Origin: Mycobacterium botniense
GTDB taxonomy: Bacteria > Actinomycetota > Actinomycetes > Mycobacteriales > Mycobacteriaceae
Direction of reading: 5' to 3'
Assembly (NCBI RefSeq): GCF_010723305.1
Contig: NZ_BLKW01000002.1
Span: 744,001-808,000 of the forward strand
DNA length: 64,000 bases
A program made the position numbers and the translations under genes. Shown in pieces: positions 12,970 through 22,416 of the stretch; positions within the stretch are counted from its first letter, which is position 1; each line of letters begins with the position of its first letter. The notes under the pieces are model-generated. The model saw only the letters and a program-made list of their open reading frames with translations, ran no database searches and was not told the origin of the DNA.

Positions 12970-13293
12970 ATGGATGTGGCGCGGGTGCGGCGGTGGTGTC
13001 GGGACAGGGTGCCTGCCCAGATCCGTGACGGGGTCCGCGTTGAGGTCGACGTTGCTGAGCGTCATCTGACGATCGTGGAGTGCCGCCGGTCGTGGCGGGC
13101 GGATAAGGGCTCGGAGTGGACCCGGTTCCCGATCGCTCGGCTGCGCTACACGAAGACCACCGGCATGTGGTCGTTGTATTGGCGGGACCGCAACCTGCGC
13201 TTCCACATCTATGATCTGGTGTCGCCCACTGCCGGTGTCGAGGAGTTGTTGGCTGAGGTGGATCGTGATCCCACCGCGATCTTTTGGGGCTGA
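12970..13293 (+). CDS. DUF3024-domain protein inside the IS element
   Basis: A 107-residue protein starting MDVARVRRWCRDRVP and ending DPTAIFWG. The pattern WRADKGSEWTRFPIARLRY, then TGMWSLYWRDRNLRFHIYD, matches the small DUF3024 family of unknown function. The ATG at 12970 has GGAGGG ten bases upstream; a GTG at 12952 would add six residues. It lies between the terminal repeats and converges on the transposase with a 13-bp gap, so it travels with the element. Many aromatic and basic residues suggest a compact nucleic-acid- or protein-binding fold, but this is inference. Confidence 0.8.
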   Translation: MDVARVRRWCRDRVPAQIRDGVRVEVDVAERHLTIVECRRSWRADKGSEWTRFPIARLRYTKTTGMWSLYWRDRNLRFHIYDLVSPTAGVEELLAEVDRDPTAIFWG

Positions 13294-13306
13294 TCAACCA
13301 TGCGGC

Positions 13307-14509
13307 TTATGCGGTCCTGCCCGTGACGACGACGGCGTCGGTGATCAGGTCGGCGGGTCGGGCCCAGTCGAGGGTTTTGCGGGGCCGGTCGTTGAGTTCG
13401 TCGGCGACGCGTTGCAGTTCCTGGGGTGAGATATTGGCCAGGTCAGCGCCTTTGGGAAAGTAGTCGCGCAGCAAGCCGTTGGTGTTCTCGTTGGAGCCGC
13501 GCTGCCACGGTGAGTGCGCGTCACAGAAGAACACGCGTGTGCCGATGTGGGCGGTGATCTGTTGATGCAGCGCAAGTTCTTTGCCTTGATCCCAGGTCAG
13601 CGTCCGGCGCAGATGGGCGGGAAGAGCGCCCAGTGCGTCGATGACGCCATCGCGCATCGCCTCCGCGGTCGGTCGGCTCGTGGGCACGTGGACAAGGATG
13701 ACAAAGCGCGTGACGCGTTCGACGAGAGTGCCGATCGCCGACCGGTTTCCAGCACCCATGAGGCAATCGCCCTCCCAATGCCCAACCTGCACCCGGGCCT
13801 CGACCTCGACCGGTCGATCAGCGATCATCGTCATAGCGGTGAGCCGACCACGGCGTTCCAGGCCCTGGATCCGGCGTCGGCGCCGCCGGCGCCGCCGTTT
13901 GGCCGGACGGGTTAACGCGGTCTTGGGATCATAGATCGCCTGGTAGATCGACTCGGTACACAGATGGCGCTCGGGCTGGTCAGGAAACCGCACCGGCAGT
14001 TCATGAGCCACCTGTTCAGGACTCCACCGCTTGCCTAACAGCTCGGCCACCACAGCGCATAGCTGCTCATCACGCGCTACGCGGCGCGTCCGCGACCGGG
14101 ATTGCCGCTCGACAGTAAGCCGCTCCGCCGTAGCCGGCAGGTAGCGGCCCTGATCGTCGGCGTTGCGGCGTAGCTCCCGCGAGACCGTCGAGGCCGCCCT
14201 ACCCAGCTCCTCGGCGATACCGCGCACGCTGACACCGCCGCGGTGTAAATCGGCGATCATCGTCCTCTCCGCCGACGACAAATATCGAGGATGGCGCGGC
14301 TTGGGTGCTGCAAGACTCACCGGTGGATAGTGCACCGGCTCGCCGGCAGTGTTGCGGATTGTGCGCCCGTAGCGCCAGCGTGTCCCGGTCCTGCGGTTGA
14401 TTCCCACGATCCGGCACGCTTGGCGGTTGCTGACCCCTTGGGCAATCAGCCGACCGAACCACTGCTGCTTCTCCACGTCGCCGTGTCGGGTCTTTCGCTG
14501 TGCTCCCAC
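13307..14509 (-). CDS. IS30-family transposase
   Basis: A 400-residue intact transposase. The N-terminal half has two helix-turn-helix regions (GVSNRQACRIVGINRRTGTRW; GVSVRGIAEELGRAASTVSRE). The DDE catalytic core is clear: Asp in GHWEGDCLMG, Asp in LTWDQGKEL and Glu in RGSNENTNGLLRDYFPKG. An arginine-rich stretch (about residues 200-212) precedes the core. The GTG start has GGAGG five bases upstream. No frameshift or stop is present, so the enzyme should be functional. It mobilises the surrounding 1.65-kb element, DUF3024 gene included. Confidence 0.96.
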   Translation of the reverse strand: MGAQRKTRHGDVEKQQWFGRLIAQGVSNRQACRIVGINRRTGTRWRYGRTIRNTAGEPVHYPPVSLAAPKPRHPRYLSSAERTMIADLHRGGVSVRGIAEELGRAASTVSRELRRNADDQGRYLPATAERLTVERQSRSRTRRVARDEQLCAVVAELLGKRWSPEQVAHELPVRFPDQPERHLCTESIYQAIYDPKTALTRPAKRRRRRRRRRIQGLERRGRLTAMTMIADRPVEVEARVQVGHWEGDCLMGAGNRSAIGTLVERVTRFVILVHVPTSRPTAEAMRDGVIDALGALPAHLRRTLTWDQGKELALHQQITAHIGTRVFFCDAHSPWQRGSNENTNGLLRDYFPKGADLANISPQELQRVADELNDRPRKTLDWARPADLITDAVVVTGRTA

Positions 14510-14532
14510 CGCAACCTCCGCAGAGCCTTGGT

Positions 14533-14557
14533 GTTGCGACGTTCACTGGAATCCGCC
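14533..14557 (-). repeat. Right terminal inverted repeat of IS element
   Basis: Perfect reverse complement of 12904-12928. It is followed by GGG (target duplication) and then directly by the stop codon of the Rv0461-like gene (14561-14563, minus strand). Confidence 0.9.
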
Positions 14558-14560
14558 GGG

Positions 14561-15115
14561 TCAATACGGAATGATCCCGGCCAGACAATGCGGCACTCGT
14601 TGGCAGTAGTAGTAGCCATACAGCGGTGCCGCGGCGGCCAGCGAGGCGAACACCGCCGAGATCACCGCGATTGCCAGCGCCGCAAGGAGCGGTTTGTCCT
14701 GCACCATCGCCAGCATCAACCCGCCGACGGTGCATAACACGACGTAGACGAGCACCGCGAACACCGTGGGCGTCTTGTCGGTCGAGTGATACCACCAGTA
14801 GAAAAGGCCCAGACCGATCGGCGCCGCGACAACCCACACCCCGGCGATGACCAGCACCAGCTTCCACCATTTCAGGTAGTGATATCGGCCGGGCACGGTG
14901 ACCGACAGCGCCACCGGGGGGATTGGCTCACGTCGCGGTGCGTCACGGTGGGCGTCCTCGGGTTCGGTGCGCGGAATCGGCGTCGACGCCGGCGGCGCCT
15001 GCTCTCCGGTGTCCGCCGGTTCCGGCAGCTGCCGATGCTGGCCAGTGTCGAAAACCGGGGTGTACGGTTCGGTGGTCGGCTGGGATTCCCGGTCCTCGGA
15101 AGCTTCGTCAGGCAC
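14561..15115 (-). CDS. Rv0461-like membrane protein
   Basis: A 184-residue protein with a Pro/Glu-rich N-terminal cytoplasmic tail of about 80 residues and three hydrophobic segments (KLVLVIAGVWVVAAPIGLGLF; FAVLVYVVLCTVGGLMLAM; LLAALAIAVISAVFASLAAAA). The GTG at 15115 overlaps the stop of the upstream gene by 8 nt and has AGGTGG upstream; a longer frame to 15175 is rejected. It is last in an operon with DUF779 and aldehyde dehydrogenase genes. The IS element sits three bases past its stop, so the gene is intact but cut off from lpdC. Function unknown. Confidence 0.85.
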   Translation of the reverse strand: MPDEASEDRESQPTTEPYTPVFDTGQHRQLPEPADTGEQAPPASTPIPRTEPEDAHRDAPRREPIPPVALSVTVPGRYHYLKWWKLVLVIAGVWVVAAPIGLGLFYWWYHSTDKTPTVFAVLVYVVLCTVGGLMLAMVQDKPLLAALAIAVISAVFASLAAAAPLYGYYYCQRVPHCLAGIIPY

Positions 15116-15386
15116 CGAACACCACCTGGATGGCGACCAGCACACCAAACCACCCGGGCGCCACCGCCACGGCAAACGCGCCCAGCGCCGTCACCCAGCG
15201 ACGCCGGGAGAACACCAGCAGCACCAGCCCGATCGCGGTGGGCACACCGACGACGAGCGCAATGACGATATCGGGCCGGATGCGGGCATGCACCAGCAGG
15301 GTAGCTGCCACCCCAGCCACCAGCCCGGCCGCGGTGCCCACCAGCATGGCGCTGGTCAACAACCACGGACGCGGCAGCGGGATCAC
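15108..15386 (-). CDS. Rv0460-like small membrane protein
   Basis: 92 residues with about three membrane segments (AMLVGTAAGLVAGVAATLLV; IVIALVVGVPTAIGLVLLVF; ALGAFAVAVAPGWFGVLVAI). A GTG at 15386 follows the DUF779 stop by three bases; an ATG at 15347 would give 79 residues, the length I remember for Rv0460. It overlaps the next gene by 8 nt, indicating translational coupling within the aldehyde dehydrogenase operon. Function unknown. Confidence 0.78.
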   Translation of the reverse strand: MIPLPRPWLLTSAMLVGTAAGLVAGVAATLLVHARIRPDIVIALVVGVPTAIGLVLLVFSRRRWVTALGAFAVAVAPGWFGVLVAIQVVFGA

Positions 15387-15389
15387 GGT

Positions 15390-15908
15390 CTACGAGATTA
15401 CTGGGGCGCGCGGCCCGCCGGCACCCGATATGCCCGGCGCGCCCGCCGGCACCGGGCAGGCATCGGCCGCCTCGGCCACCACCGGAGCGCGCCCGGCGGG
15501 CCGCGCACCGCGCGCGTAGTCCGCGCCGGTGATCAGGCCAGCGGTGTGCAGCTGCGCGTTCTCCGCCTCGGTGAAAACCCGCCCGCGGGACAAAAACCGC
15601 ATGCCCTCCGGCGCTTCCAGGCTGAACCCGCCACCCCGGCCGGGCACCACGTCGATAATCAGCTGGGTATGTTTCCAGGCCTCGAACTGCGGTCCGGAAA
15701 TCCACACCGGCACACCGTCTGGCCCCACATCGAGCACACCCAACAACACGTCGCGGTCGCCGACGATGAACTCCCCGTCCGGATAACACATCGGCGAGGA
15801 ACCGTCGCAGCAGCCACCGGACTGATGGAACATCACTGGGCCGTGGCGCTCCTGCAGCTGGTTCAACAGCGCCGCCGCGGCAGCGGTGATCAACACCCGG
15901 GCGACCAT
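15390..15908 (-). CDS. DUF779 family protein (Rv0459-like)
   Basis: A 172-residue soluble protein. The N-terminal core has HGPVMFHQSGGCCDGSSPMC, a Cys-rich motif characteristic of DUF779 proteins that could bind metal. A glycine/alanine-rich tail closes the protein. The ATG overlaps the aldehyde dehydrogenase stop (TGATG), so the two are tightly coupled. DUF779 proteins commonly accompany aldehyde dehydrogenases, suggesting an accessory or maturation role, but the biochemical function is not established. Confidence 0.9.
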   Translation of the reverse strand: MVARVLITAAAAALLNQLQERHGPVMFHQSGGCCDGSSPMCYPDGEFIVGDRDVLLGVLDVGPDGVPVWISGPQFEAWKHTQLIIDVVPGRGGGFSLEAPEGMRFLSRGRVFTEAENAQLHTAGLITGADYARGARPAGRAPVVAEAADACPVPAGAPGISGAGGPRAPVIS

Positions 15909-17431
15909 CAGAACAATCCGAGAGCCTTCTCGGAATAGGACACCATCAGGTTTTTGGTGTGCTGGTAGTGGTCGAGCATCATTTTATGGTTCTCCCGCCC
16001 GAATCCCGACTGCTTGTAGCCACCGAACGCGGCGTGGGCCGGGTAGACGTGGTAGCAGTTGACCCATACCCGGCCGGCCTGGATGTCGCGGCCGGCCCGG
16101 TAGGCGGTGTTGCCGTCGCGGCTCCACACTCCCGCGCCCAGCCCATAGAGAGTGTCGTTGGCGATGCTGATGGCGTCGTCGTAATCGCGGAACGACGTCA
16201 CGGCCACCACCGGCCCGAAGATCTCCTCCTGGAAAATGCGCATCGCGTTGTCGCCGGTGAAGATCGTCGGCTGCACGTAGTAGCCGCCGGCCAGGTCGCC
16301 GCCCAAATCGGCGCGCTCGCCGCCGGTGATGATCGTGGCGCCCTCGCTTTTGCCGATCTCAATGTAGGACAACACCTTTTCCAGCTGGTCGTTGGAGGCC
16401 TGCGAGCCGATCATGGTCTGGGTGTCTAGCGGATCGCCCTGGCGAATGGCTTTCGTGCGGATCGCTGCCAGCTCCAGGAACTCGTCGTAGATGTCGGCCT
16501 GGATCAGGCTGCGCGACGGACACGTGCACACCTCGCCCTGGTTGAGGGCGAACATGGTGAACCCTTCCAGCGCCTTTTCCTGGAAGTCGTCGTGTGCGGC
16601 CATCACGTCGGAGAAGAAGATGTTGGGGCTCTTACCGCCGAGCTCCAGGGTGACCGGGATGATGTTGTGGCTGGCGTACTGCATGATCAGCCGGCCCGTG
16701 GTGGTCTCACCGGTGAACGCGACCTTGGCGATGCGGTTGCTGGAGGCCAGCGCCTTACCGGCCTCGGCGCCGAACCCGTTGACCACGTTGACCACACCCG
16801 GCGGCAGCAGGTCGCCGATCAGCGACATCAGGTAGAGAATCGACACCGGTGTCTGCTCGGCGGGCTTGAGCACCACGGTGTTACCGGCGGCGAGCGCCGG
16901 CGCCAGTTTCCACGACGCCATCAAGATCGGGAAGTTCCACGGAATGATCTGACCGACAACCCCTAACGGCTCATGGAAGTGATAGGCGACGGTGTGCTCG
17001 TCGATTTGCGACAGTGATCCTTCCTGGGCGCGGATCGCGGCAGCGAAGTAGCGGAAATGATCGACCGCCAATGGCAGATCGGCGTTCAGCGCCTCCCGGA
17101 TCGGTTTACCGTTGTCCCAGACTTCAGCCAGGGCCAGCGCTTCGAGGTTGTCCTCGATGCGGTCGGCGATCTCGTTGAGGATCAGTGCCCGCTTGGCCGG
17201 CGCGGTCTTGCCCCAGGCCGGAGCCGCGGCATGCGCGGCATCGAGCGCCTTCTCGATGTCGGCGTCGTCGGAGCGCGGCACCTCGCAGAATATCTGGCCG
17301 GTCACCGGTGTCGGGTTCTCGAAGTACCGGCCATGCACGGGCGGCACCCACTCGCCCCCGATAAAGTTGTCGTAGCGGGATTCATACGACATCAGTGCGC
17401 CGGTGGAGCCCGGTCGTGCGTAGACGGTCAT
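15908..17431 (-). CDS. NAD-dependent aldehyde dehydrogenase (Rv0458-like)
   Basis: 507 residues from the ATG at 17431, which has GAGGAG nine bases upstream; longer in-frame readings into the peptidase gene are rejected. NAD-binding [21 protein letters not shown] (residues about 164-184), the general base Glu263 in LELGGKSPN and the nucleophile Cys302 in GEVCTCPSR are all present. The protein is closest to the acetaldehyde/long-chain aldehyde dehydrogenases of the ExaC/AldA type, which oxidise aldehydes to acids. It leads an operon with DUF779 and two membrane proteins and is divergent from a prolyl oligopeptidase, as in M. tuberculosis Rv0458. Confidence 0.95.
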   Translation of the reverse strand: MTVYARPGSTGALMSYESRYDNFIGGEWVPPVHGRYFENPTPVTGQIFCEVPRSDDADIEKALDAAHAAAPAWGKTAPAKRALILNEIADRIEDNLEALALAEVWDNGKPIREALNADLPLAVDHFRYFAAAIRAQEGSLSQIDEHTVAYHFHEPLGVVGQIIPWNFPILMASWKLAPALAAGNTVVLKPAEQTPVSILYLMSLIGDLLPPGVVNVVNGFGAEAGKALASSNRIAKVAFTGETTTGRLIMQYASHNIIPVTLELGGKSPNIFFSDVMAAHDDFQEKALEGFTMFALNQGEVCTCPSRSLIQADIYDEFLELAAIRTKAIRQGDPLDTQTMIGSQASNDQLEKVLSYIEIGKSEGATIITGGERADLGGDLAGGYYVQPTIFTGDNAMRIFQEEIFGPVVAVTSFRDYDDAISIANDTLYGLGAGVWSRDGNTAYRAGRDIQAGRVWVNCYHVYPAHAAFGGYKQSGFGRENHKMMLDHYQHTKNLMVSYSEKALGLF

Positions 17432-17488
17432 CGGCTCAGCTCCTCGTTCCTTTGATGTAATACCGCTCACACTACCGCCGCAGCCACA

Positions 17489-19537
17489 ATGACTACATGT
17501 CGCATTTCTGGACTTCCAGTGACCGCTGACCAGCTCGACGACCCCTACCTGTGGCTGGAGGACATCACCGGTGAGCAGGCGCTGAACTGGGTGCGCGCAC
17601 ACAACGCGCCCACGCTGAAGGAGTACTGCGATGAGCAGTTCGAGCGGATGCGCGCCGAAGCGCTGGAGGTGCTCGATACCGATACGCGTATCCCCTACGT
17701 GCGCCGCCGCGGTGAGTTCCTCTACAACTTCTGGCGCGACGCCGTGCACCCGCGCGGGCTGTGGCGGCGCACCACACTGGACAGCTATCGCAGCGACTCC
17801 CCGGACTGGGACGTGCTCATCGACGTCGATCACGTGGGCCGGGTTGACGGCGAGAGCTGGGTGTGGGCCGGCGCCACGGTCCTCGAACCTGACCACACCC
17901 GCGCGCTGATCGGCCTGTCGCGTGGTGGCGCCGACGCCGTTGTTATCCGTGAATTCGACATGGTGGCGCGCGAATTCGTCGCCGACGGGTTCGTGCTGCC
18001 GGAGGCCAAGACTTATATCAGCTGGGCCGACCCGGACACCGTGCTGGTGGGCACCGACTTCGGTGACGACTCACTGACCGAATCCGGTTATCCGCGACTG
18101 GTCAAGCGGTGGCGGCGCGGCCAGCCGCTGGCTGAGGCCGAGACGCTTTTCGAAGGGGCCCGCACCGACGTCATGGTCGCGGCTTCTGTCGACCGCACAC
18201 CCGGTTTCGAACGCACCCTGCTGCGGCGCGCCCTCGACTTTTTCAATGACGAGGTCTACGAGCTGCGCGGCTCGGAGCTGATCCGTATCGACGCCCCCAC
18301 CGACGCAACGGTGTCTGTGCATCGGCAATGGCTTTTGATCGAGCTCCGCACCGACTGGGTCACCGGGGCCGCCGAATATAGCGCTGGCTCACTGCTGGCC
18401 GCCCCCTATGACGAGTTCCTCGCCGGCACAGCTCACGTGCAAGTCGTGTTCGAACCTGACGAGCACACCTGCCTGCATCAATACGCGTGGACCCGCGATC
18501 GGCTGCTGCTGGTCACACTGGCCGACGTGGCCAGCCGTGTCGAGATCGTCACACCCGACGACTGGGTGCGTGAGCCGGTGCCGGGCATTCCCGCGGCAAC
18601 GAACACGGTGATCGTCGCCGCCGACCACACCGGCGACGAGTTCTACCTCGACTCCAGCGGATTCGACGCGCCGTCCCGGCTATTGCGCGGCACCCCCGGC
18701 GAGCCGCTGGAAAACATCAAGTCCGGGCCGGCCTTCTTTGATGCCCGAAACCTCAGTGTGGCACAGTATTTCGCGACTTCCGCAGACGGCACGCCGATCC
18801 CGTATTTCGTCGTGCGGCCGGCCGATGCGACTGCGCCGGGGCCGACGCTGCTTTCCGGCTACGGCGGATTCGAGGTGTCGCGAACCCCCGGATACGACGG
18901 GGTGCTGGGGCGGCTCTGGCTCAGTCGCGGCGGCACATACGCGCTGGCCAACATCCGCGGCGGTGGCGAATACGGTCCCCGGTGGCACACCCAGGCGATG
19001 CGGGCCGGACGGCACAAAGTGGCCGAAGACTTCGCTGCGGTGGCAACCGATCTGGTGAACCGCGGGATTACAACCGTCGGGCAGCTGGGCGCGCAAGGCG
19101 GCAGCAACGGCGGCCTGCTGATGGGTGTCATGCTGACCAAATACCCCCAGCTTTTCGGCGCGCTGGTGTGCCATGTGCCGCTGCTGGATATGCGCCGGTT
19201 CCATCTGCTCTCCGCCGGGGCGTCGTGGGTCGCCGAATATGGTGATCCGGACAACCCGGCCGATTGGCAGTTCATCGCCGAATACTCGCCCTACCACAAT
19301 ATTTCGGCGGAGGTCCGTTACCCGCCGGTGCTGATCACCACGTCCACCCGCGACGACCGCGTGCATCCGGGGCATGCCCGGAAGATGACCGCCGCGTTGG
19401 AGGCGGCGGGGCACCGCGTCTGGTACTACGAGAACATCGAAGGCGGGCACGCCGGTGCGGCCGACAACGCCCAGGTCGCGTTCAACTCGGCGCTGAGCTT
19501 TTCGTTTCTGTCGCGAATGCTCACCCCCGGGGACTGA
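17489..19537 (+). CDS. Prolyl oligopeptidase family serine peptidase (Rv0457c-like)
   Basis: 682 residues with no signal peptide. The N-terminal two-thirds form the expected beta-propeller region ([17 protein letters not shown] is the typical start). The C-terminal alpha/beta-hydrolase domain has Ser539 in QGGSNGGLL, Asp622/623 in STRDDRVHP and His654 in EGGHAGA. S9A enzymes cut short peptides after proline. The ATG at 17489 lacks a clear Shine-Dalgarno; a GTG at 17519 is an alternative. It is divergent from the aldehyde dehydrogenase operon across 57 bp. The physiological substrate is unknown. Confidence 0.95.
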   Translation: MTTCRISGLPVTADQLDDPYLWLEDITGEQALNWVRAHNAPTLKEYCDEQFERMRAEALEVLDTDTRIPYVRRRGEFLYNFWRDAVHPRGLWRRTTLDSYRSDSPDWDVLIDVDHVGRVDGESWVWAGATVLEPDHTRALIGLSRGGADAVVIREFDMVAREFVADGFVLPEAKTYISWADPDTVLVGTDFGDDSLTESGYPRLVKRWRRGQPLAEAETLFEGARTDVMVAASVDRTPGFERTLLRRALDFFNDEVYELRGSELIRIDAPTDATVSVHRQWLLIELRTDWVTGAAEYSAGSLLAAPYDEFLAGTAHVQVVFEPDEHTCLHQYAWTRDRLLLVTLADVASRVEIVTPDDWVREPVPGIPAATNTVIVAADHTGDEFYLDSSGFDAPSRLLRGTPGEPLENIKSGPAFFDARNLSVAQYFATSADGTPIPYFVVRPADATAPGPTLLSGYGGFEVSRTPGYDGVLGRLWLSRGGTYALANIRGGGEYGPRWHTQAMRAGRHKVAEDFAAVATDLVNRGITTVGQLGAQGGSNGGLLMGVMLTKYPQLFGALVCHVPLLDMRRFHLLSAGASWVAEYGDPDNPADWQFIAEYSPYHNISAEVRYPPVLITTSTRDDRVHPGHARKMTAALEAAGHRVWYYENIEGGHAGAADNAQVAFNSALSFSFLSRMLTPGD

Positions 19538-19635
19538 GCCCCGTCAGCGCGGCACCGAGCAATGCCGGCTCGGATTTCATCGGCCGACCTGCACGGACAA
19601 CAGAACCTCGCCGCCCGTGACGGGTGACGCAGTGT

Positions 19636-19647
19636 TAGGGTGTGCTT
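19636..19647 (+). promoter_or_regulatory. -10 box of the Rv0455c-like gene
   Basis: TAGGGT (19636-19641) is followed by six bases and then ATG at 19648, predicting a leaderless mRNA. This argues against a GTG at 19642 as the start. Confidence 0.55.
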
Positions 19648-20097
19648 ATGATGCGGCATCGAATTCTGCGGACCGGTGCGGCAGCCCTCGCCCTCGGCAT
19701 CGCCGCTCTGGCATTCCCGAAGACGGCCACAGCCGACTCCACCGAGGACTTCCCGATACCTCGCCGGATGATTACGACCACCTGCACAGCCGAGCAGATA
19801 CTGGCCGCCGCGCGAGACTATGCCCCGGTGTATTTCGAGCGTTACATGATCGACTACAACAATCACCCCAACGTTCAGCAGGCAGTCCAGGATAAGGTGC
19901 ACTGGTTTTACTCGTTGTCGCCGGAGGAGCGCCGGAACTACTCGGAGAACTTTTACGCGCCCGTCGCTGACCCGCTGTGGCTGGCCTGGCCGAACCACAT
20001 GAAGATCTTCTTCAACAACAAGGGCGTGGTCGCCAAGGAGACCGACAACTGCGCGCAGTATCCCCCCGGCGACATGTCGGTGTGGGGCTGGACCTGA
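19648..20097 (+). CDS. Rv0455c-like secreted protein
   Basis: About 149 residues. A Sec signal peptide is evident (arginines, then [16 protein letters not shown], with a cleavage-like ATA|DS). The mature part, beginning [17 protein letters not shown], closely resembles my memory of M. tuberculosis Rv0455c, including the two Cys residues (TTTC and TDNC) that close its single disulfide loop. Rv0455c is a secreted factor reported to be required for siderophore release together with MmpL4/MmpL5. Consistent with that, an mmpS-mmpL operon lies 2.3 kb downstream. Start at 19648 or 19651 (MM). Confidence 0.9.
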   Translation: MMRHRILRTGAAALALGIAALAFPKTATADSTEDFPIPRRMITTTCTAEQILAAARDYAPVYFERYMIDYNNHPNVQQAVQDKVHWFYSLSPEERRNYSENFYAPVADPLWLAWPNHMKIFFNNKGVVAKETDNCAQYPPGDMSVWGWT

Positions 20098-20473
20098 TTC
20101 GCGGGTTGAGCGGACCGCACCAGCTGGTCAGCAAAGCGCCCGATGTGCGGCGAACTCCGGTGACCCGCTGTCCGCTTGTGTGACTTGTGTGAAAAGTGGC
20201 GGGTTTAACCTCTCCCGTGCCGGCGATCAACCGAACGTCGGCGTGCGGTGATCGCCCATAAATCCGGCAAACCGCGCCATGCGGAAATCGTCCGACGGCA
20301 TAACGCGCACCGAGGCCCGTAGCCCCGCGTACCGGCGCGGCGGACACGTCGGGCACATCGGCTTTCCCCAACCCGCCAGCAAACCACCTGACAGCCGAAA
20401 CGACCTTTTACCCCGGCATGACAGGCCGCTCAGGTGCCCAGACTTTACGGACTTACCCGAGAGGCGGGACACG
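20098..20473. other. Intergenic region between Rv0455c-like and FAAL genes
   Basis: No supportable coding sequence in about 375 bp; ORFs on either strand lack ribosome sites and family-like sequence. The promoter of the FAAL gene lies at its right end. Confidence 0.5.
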
Positions 20474-20497
20474 ATCTCTTAGGGTATCTCTTAGAAT
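20474..20497 (+). promoter_or_regulatory. FAAL gene promoter with direct repeats
   Basis: ATCTCTTAG occurs twice, 12 bp apart (20474-20482 and 20486-20494). The second copy runs into TAGAAT (20492-20497), a TANNNT -10 box eight bases before ATG 20506. The spaced direct repeats could be an activator or repressor site. Confidence 0.45.
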
Positions 20498-20505
20498 TTT
20501 CACAC

Positions 20506-22371
20506 ATGAGCACTTTCGCATGCGATGCCGGTGGCATGCAAAATCCGCCGAGAGCGGAAGACTATCTCGATGCCAATGGTCGCATCGCCCTGCCGGATGG
20601 CGTCAGCCTGATCACATTTCTGAACCGCAGCATCACCTATTGCGGCGACGCTGTCGCGTATCGCTACCTGGATTACACCCACCATGCGGAGGGCACCGGC
20701 GTCGAGTTGACCTGGGCGGAGGTAGGCACCAAAACGCGCGCAATTGCCGCACGCCTGCAGCAGGTCACATCGCCCGGCGAACGCGTCGCAGTACTGGCAC
20801 CGCAGGGTTTGGAGTACGTCGTTGGGTTCTTCGCCGCGATTATGGCCGGAAATATCGCCCTGCCGTTATTCGCGCCCGAGTTGCCGGGCCATGCTGAACG
20901 TCTCAATGCGATTCTCCAGGACGCACAGCCCACCGTTTTCTTGACGACTGCCGCGGCCAGCGAAGCGGTTCAGGCGTGTGTCCGAATGATCCCGCATGCC
21001 CGCAGGCCGCGGGTTATTGCGATCGATGAAATACCGGATTCGGTCGCTGCCACCTTCGCACCTGTCGCACTGGCCACTGACGACATCGCGTACCTGCAAT
21101 ACACCTCGGGCTCAACACGAACCCCGATGGGGGTGGAGATCACTCATCGTGCTGCCGGCACAAACCTGCTGCAGATGATCTTGTCGATCCGGTTGGATAA
21201 CACCGACATCCATGGTGTGAGCTGGTTGCCGCTCTACCACGATATGGGCCTCATGATGATCGGTTTCCCGGCGCTGTACGGGGGACATCTCACCTTCATG
21301 TCGCCGATGGCGTTCGTCCGCAGGCCGCAACGGTGGATTCACGCATTGTCGGCGGGTTCGCGCCGCGGGCGCGTTGTCTCACCCGCACCCAACTTCGCGT
21401 TCGAATTGGTCGCACAGCGTGGCCTGCCCGCCGAGGGCGAGAACATCGATTTGAGCAATGTCATCCTGATCAACGGCTCCGAGCCAGTCAAGATCGATTC
21501 GATCAACCAGTTCACGAAGGCTTTCGAAGCGTACGGGCTGCCGAAAACGGCGATCAAGCCTTCCTACGGTATGGCTGAGGCGACGCTTTTCGTTTCGACC
21601 ATCGATCCCAGCGCCGAGGCGACGGCCGTCTACCTCGACCGAGAGCACTTGGGCGCCGGGCACGCTGTGCGCGTCACCCCGGATGATCCCAACGCCGTGG
21701 CCTATGTGTCGTGTGGTCGGGTCGCGCGCTGCCAGTGGGCGGTGATCGTCGACCCGCAGACCCGGGCGGAATTACCCGACGGCGAGATCGGTGAGATCTG
21801 GTTGCACGGCGACAATATCGGTCGCGGCTACTGGGCGCGGACCGAGGAAACACGGGAAACTTTCGGCAACACGCTGCAGTCGCGGCTGCCGGTCGGCAGC
21901 CACGCTGAGGGCGCGCCGATCGATGGGCGGTGGATGCGAACGGGTGATCTCGGTGTGTACCTCGACGGCGAGCTCTACATCACCGGCCGCATCAAGGACC
22001 TGATCATCATCGACGGCCGTAATCATTACCCGCAGGACATCGAGGCCACCGCCGCCGCAGCATCACCGGCCGTGCGATCGGGTTATATCGCAGCATTCTC
22101 CGTGCCGGCCAACGAGATTCCGGGCACAACACGACACGACCGCGCCGAGAGCCTGGTCATCATCGCCGAGCGAGCACCCGGCGCGGGCCGCGTCGACCCG
22201 GAACCGGTGGTCCAGGCCATCCGGGCCGCGGTGTCGCGCCGGCACGGGTTACCGGTGGCAGACATACGACTGGTGACCGCGGGCACGGTCCCGCGCACCA
22301 CCAGCGGAAAGTTAGCCCGTCGTGCATGCCGCGCCCTCTATCTGAGCGGTCAATTGGGTACGCGCAACTAA
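20506..22371 (+). CDS. Long-chain fatty acyl-AMP ligase (FadD/FAAL)
   Basis: 621 residues of the ANL adenylating superfamily. The P-loop-like YTSGSTRTPMGVEITH, LPLYHDMGLMMIG, PSYGMAEATLFVS and GRIKDLIIIDGRNHYPQDIE mark the N-terminal domain, and a C-terminal lid ends in TTSGKLARRACR. FAAL enzymes activate fatty acids as acyl-AMP and pass them to polyketide synthases or carrier proteins. The ATG at 20506 follows a -10 box by eight bases; an ORF start at 20434 is rejected because it would include the promoter. It is convergent with mmpL across 45 bp. No PKS is nearby in this window, so the partner is unknown. Confidence 0.92.
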   Translation: MSTFACDAGGMQNPPRAEDYLDANGRIALPDGVSLITFLNRSITYCGDAVAYRYLDYTHHAEGTGVELTWAEVGTKTRAIAARLQQVTSPGERVAVLAPQGLEYVVGFFAAIMAGNIALPLFAPELPGHAERLNAILQDAQPTVFLTTAAASEAVQACVRMIPHARRPRVIAIDEIPDSVAATFAPVALATDDIAYLQYTSGSTRTPMGVEITHRAAGTNLLQMILSIRLDNTDIHGVSWLPLYHDMGLMMIGFPALYGGHLTFMSPMAFVRRPQRWIHALSAGSRRGRVVSPAPNFAFELVAQRGLPAEGENIDLSNVILINGSEPVKIDSINQFTKAFEAYGLPKTAIKPSYGMAEATLFVSTIDPSAEATAVYLDREHLGAGHAVRVTPDDPNAVAYVSCGRVARCQWAVIVDPQTRAELPDGEIGEIWLHGDNIGRGYWARTEETRETFGNTLQSRLPVGSHAEGAPIDGRWMRTGDLGVYLDGELYITGRIKDLIIIDGRNHYPQDIEATAAAASPAVRSGYIAAFSVPANEIPGTTRHDRAESLVIIAERAPGAGRVDPEPVVQAIRAAVSRRHGLPVADIRLVTAGTVPRTTSGKLARRACRALYLSGQLGTRN

Positions 22372-22416
22372 CGGCGCCGCGGGGTGTTGGCGTGCCGCGC
22401 GCGAAAAGCAGGCGCG

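Larger units (their letters stand above)
12904..14557. mobile_element. IS30-family element with DUF3024 passenger gene
   Basis: A 1,654-bp element bounded by perfect 25-bp terminal inverted repeats (12904-12928 and 14533-14557, each beginning GGCGGATTCCAG from the outside). It is flanked by GGG on both sides (12901-12903 and 14558-14560), consistent with a 3-bp target duplication. It carries two convergent genes: an IS30-type transposase on the minus strand and a DUF3024-domain gene on the plus strand. Simple IS30 elements carry only the transposase and are shorter. Perfect ends and an intact transposase suggest a recent, possibly active copy. Confidence 0.85.

Noticed and set aside
12247..13206. 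Minus-strand ORF crossing the MMPL end, the gap and the IS left end.
   Set aside because: It crosses the IS boundary and overlaps two better-supported genes; no coherent protein.
14872..15789. 305-codon minus-strand ORF across the Rv0460/Rv0461/DUF779-like genes.
   Set aside because: Alternate frame of three coupled, family-like genes; low-complexity Arg/Gly-rich sequence.
17432..17896. N-terminal extension of the aldehyde dehydrogenase frame.
   Set aside because: It would run through the peptidase gene; a Shine-Dalgarno and the family length fix the start at 17431.
20227..20472. Short minus-strand ORFs between the Rv0455c-like and FAAL genes.
   Set aside because: No ribosome site, no family-like sequence, and three overlapping frames equally open.
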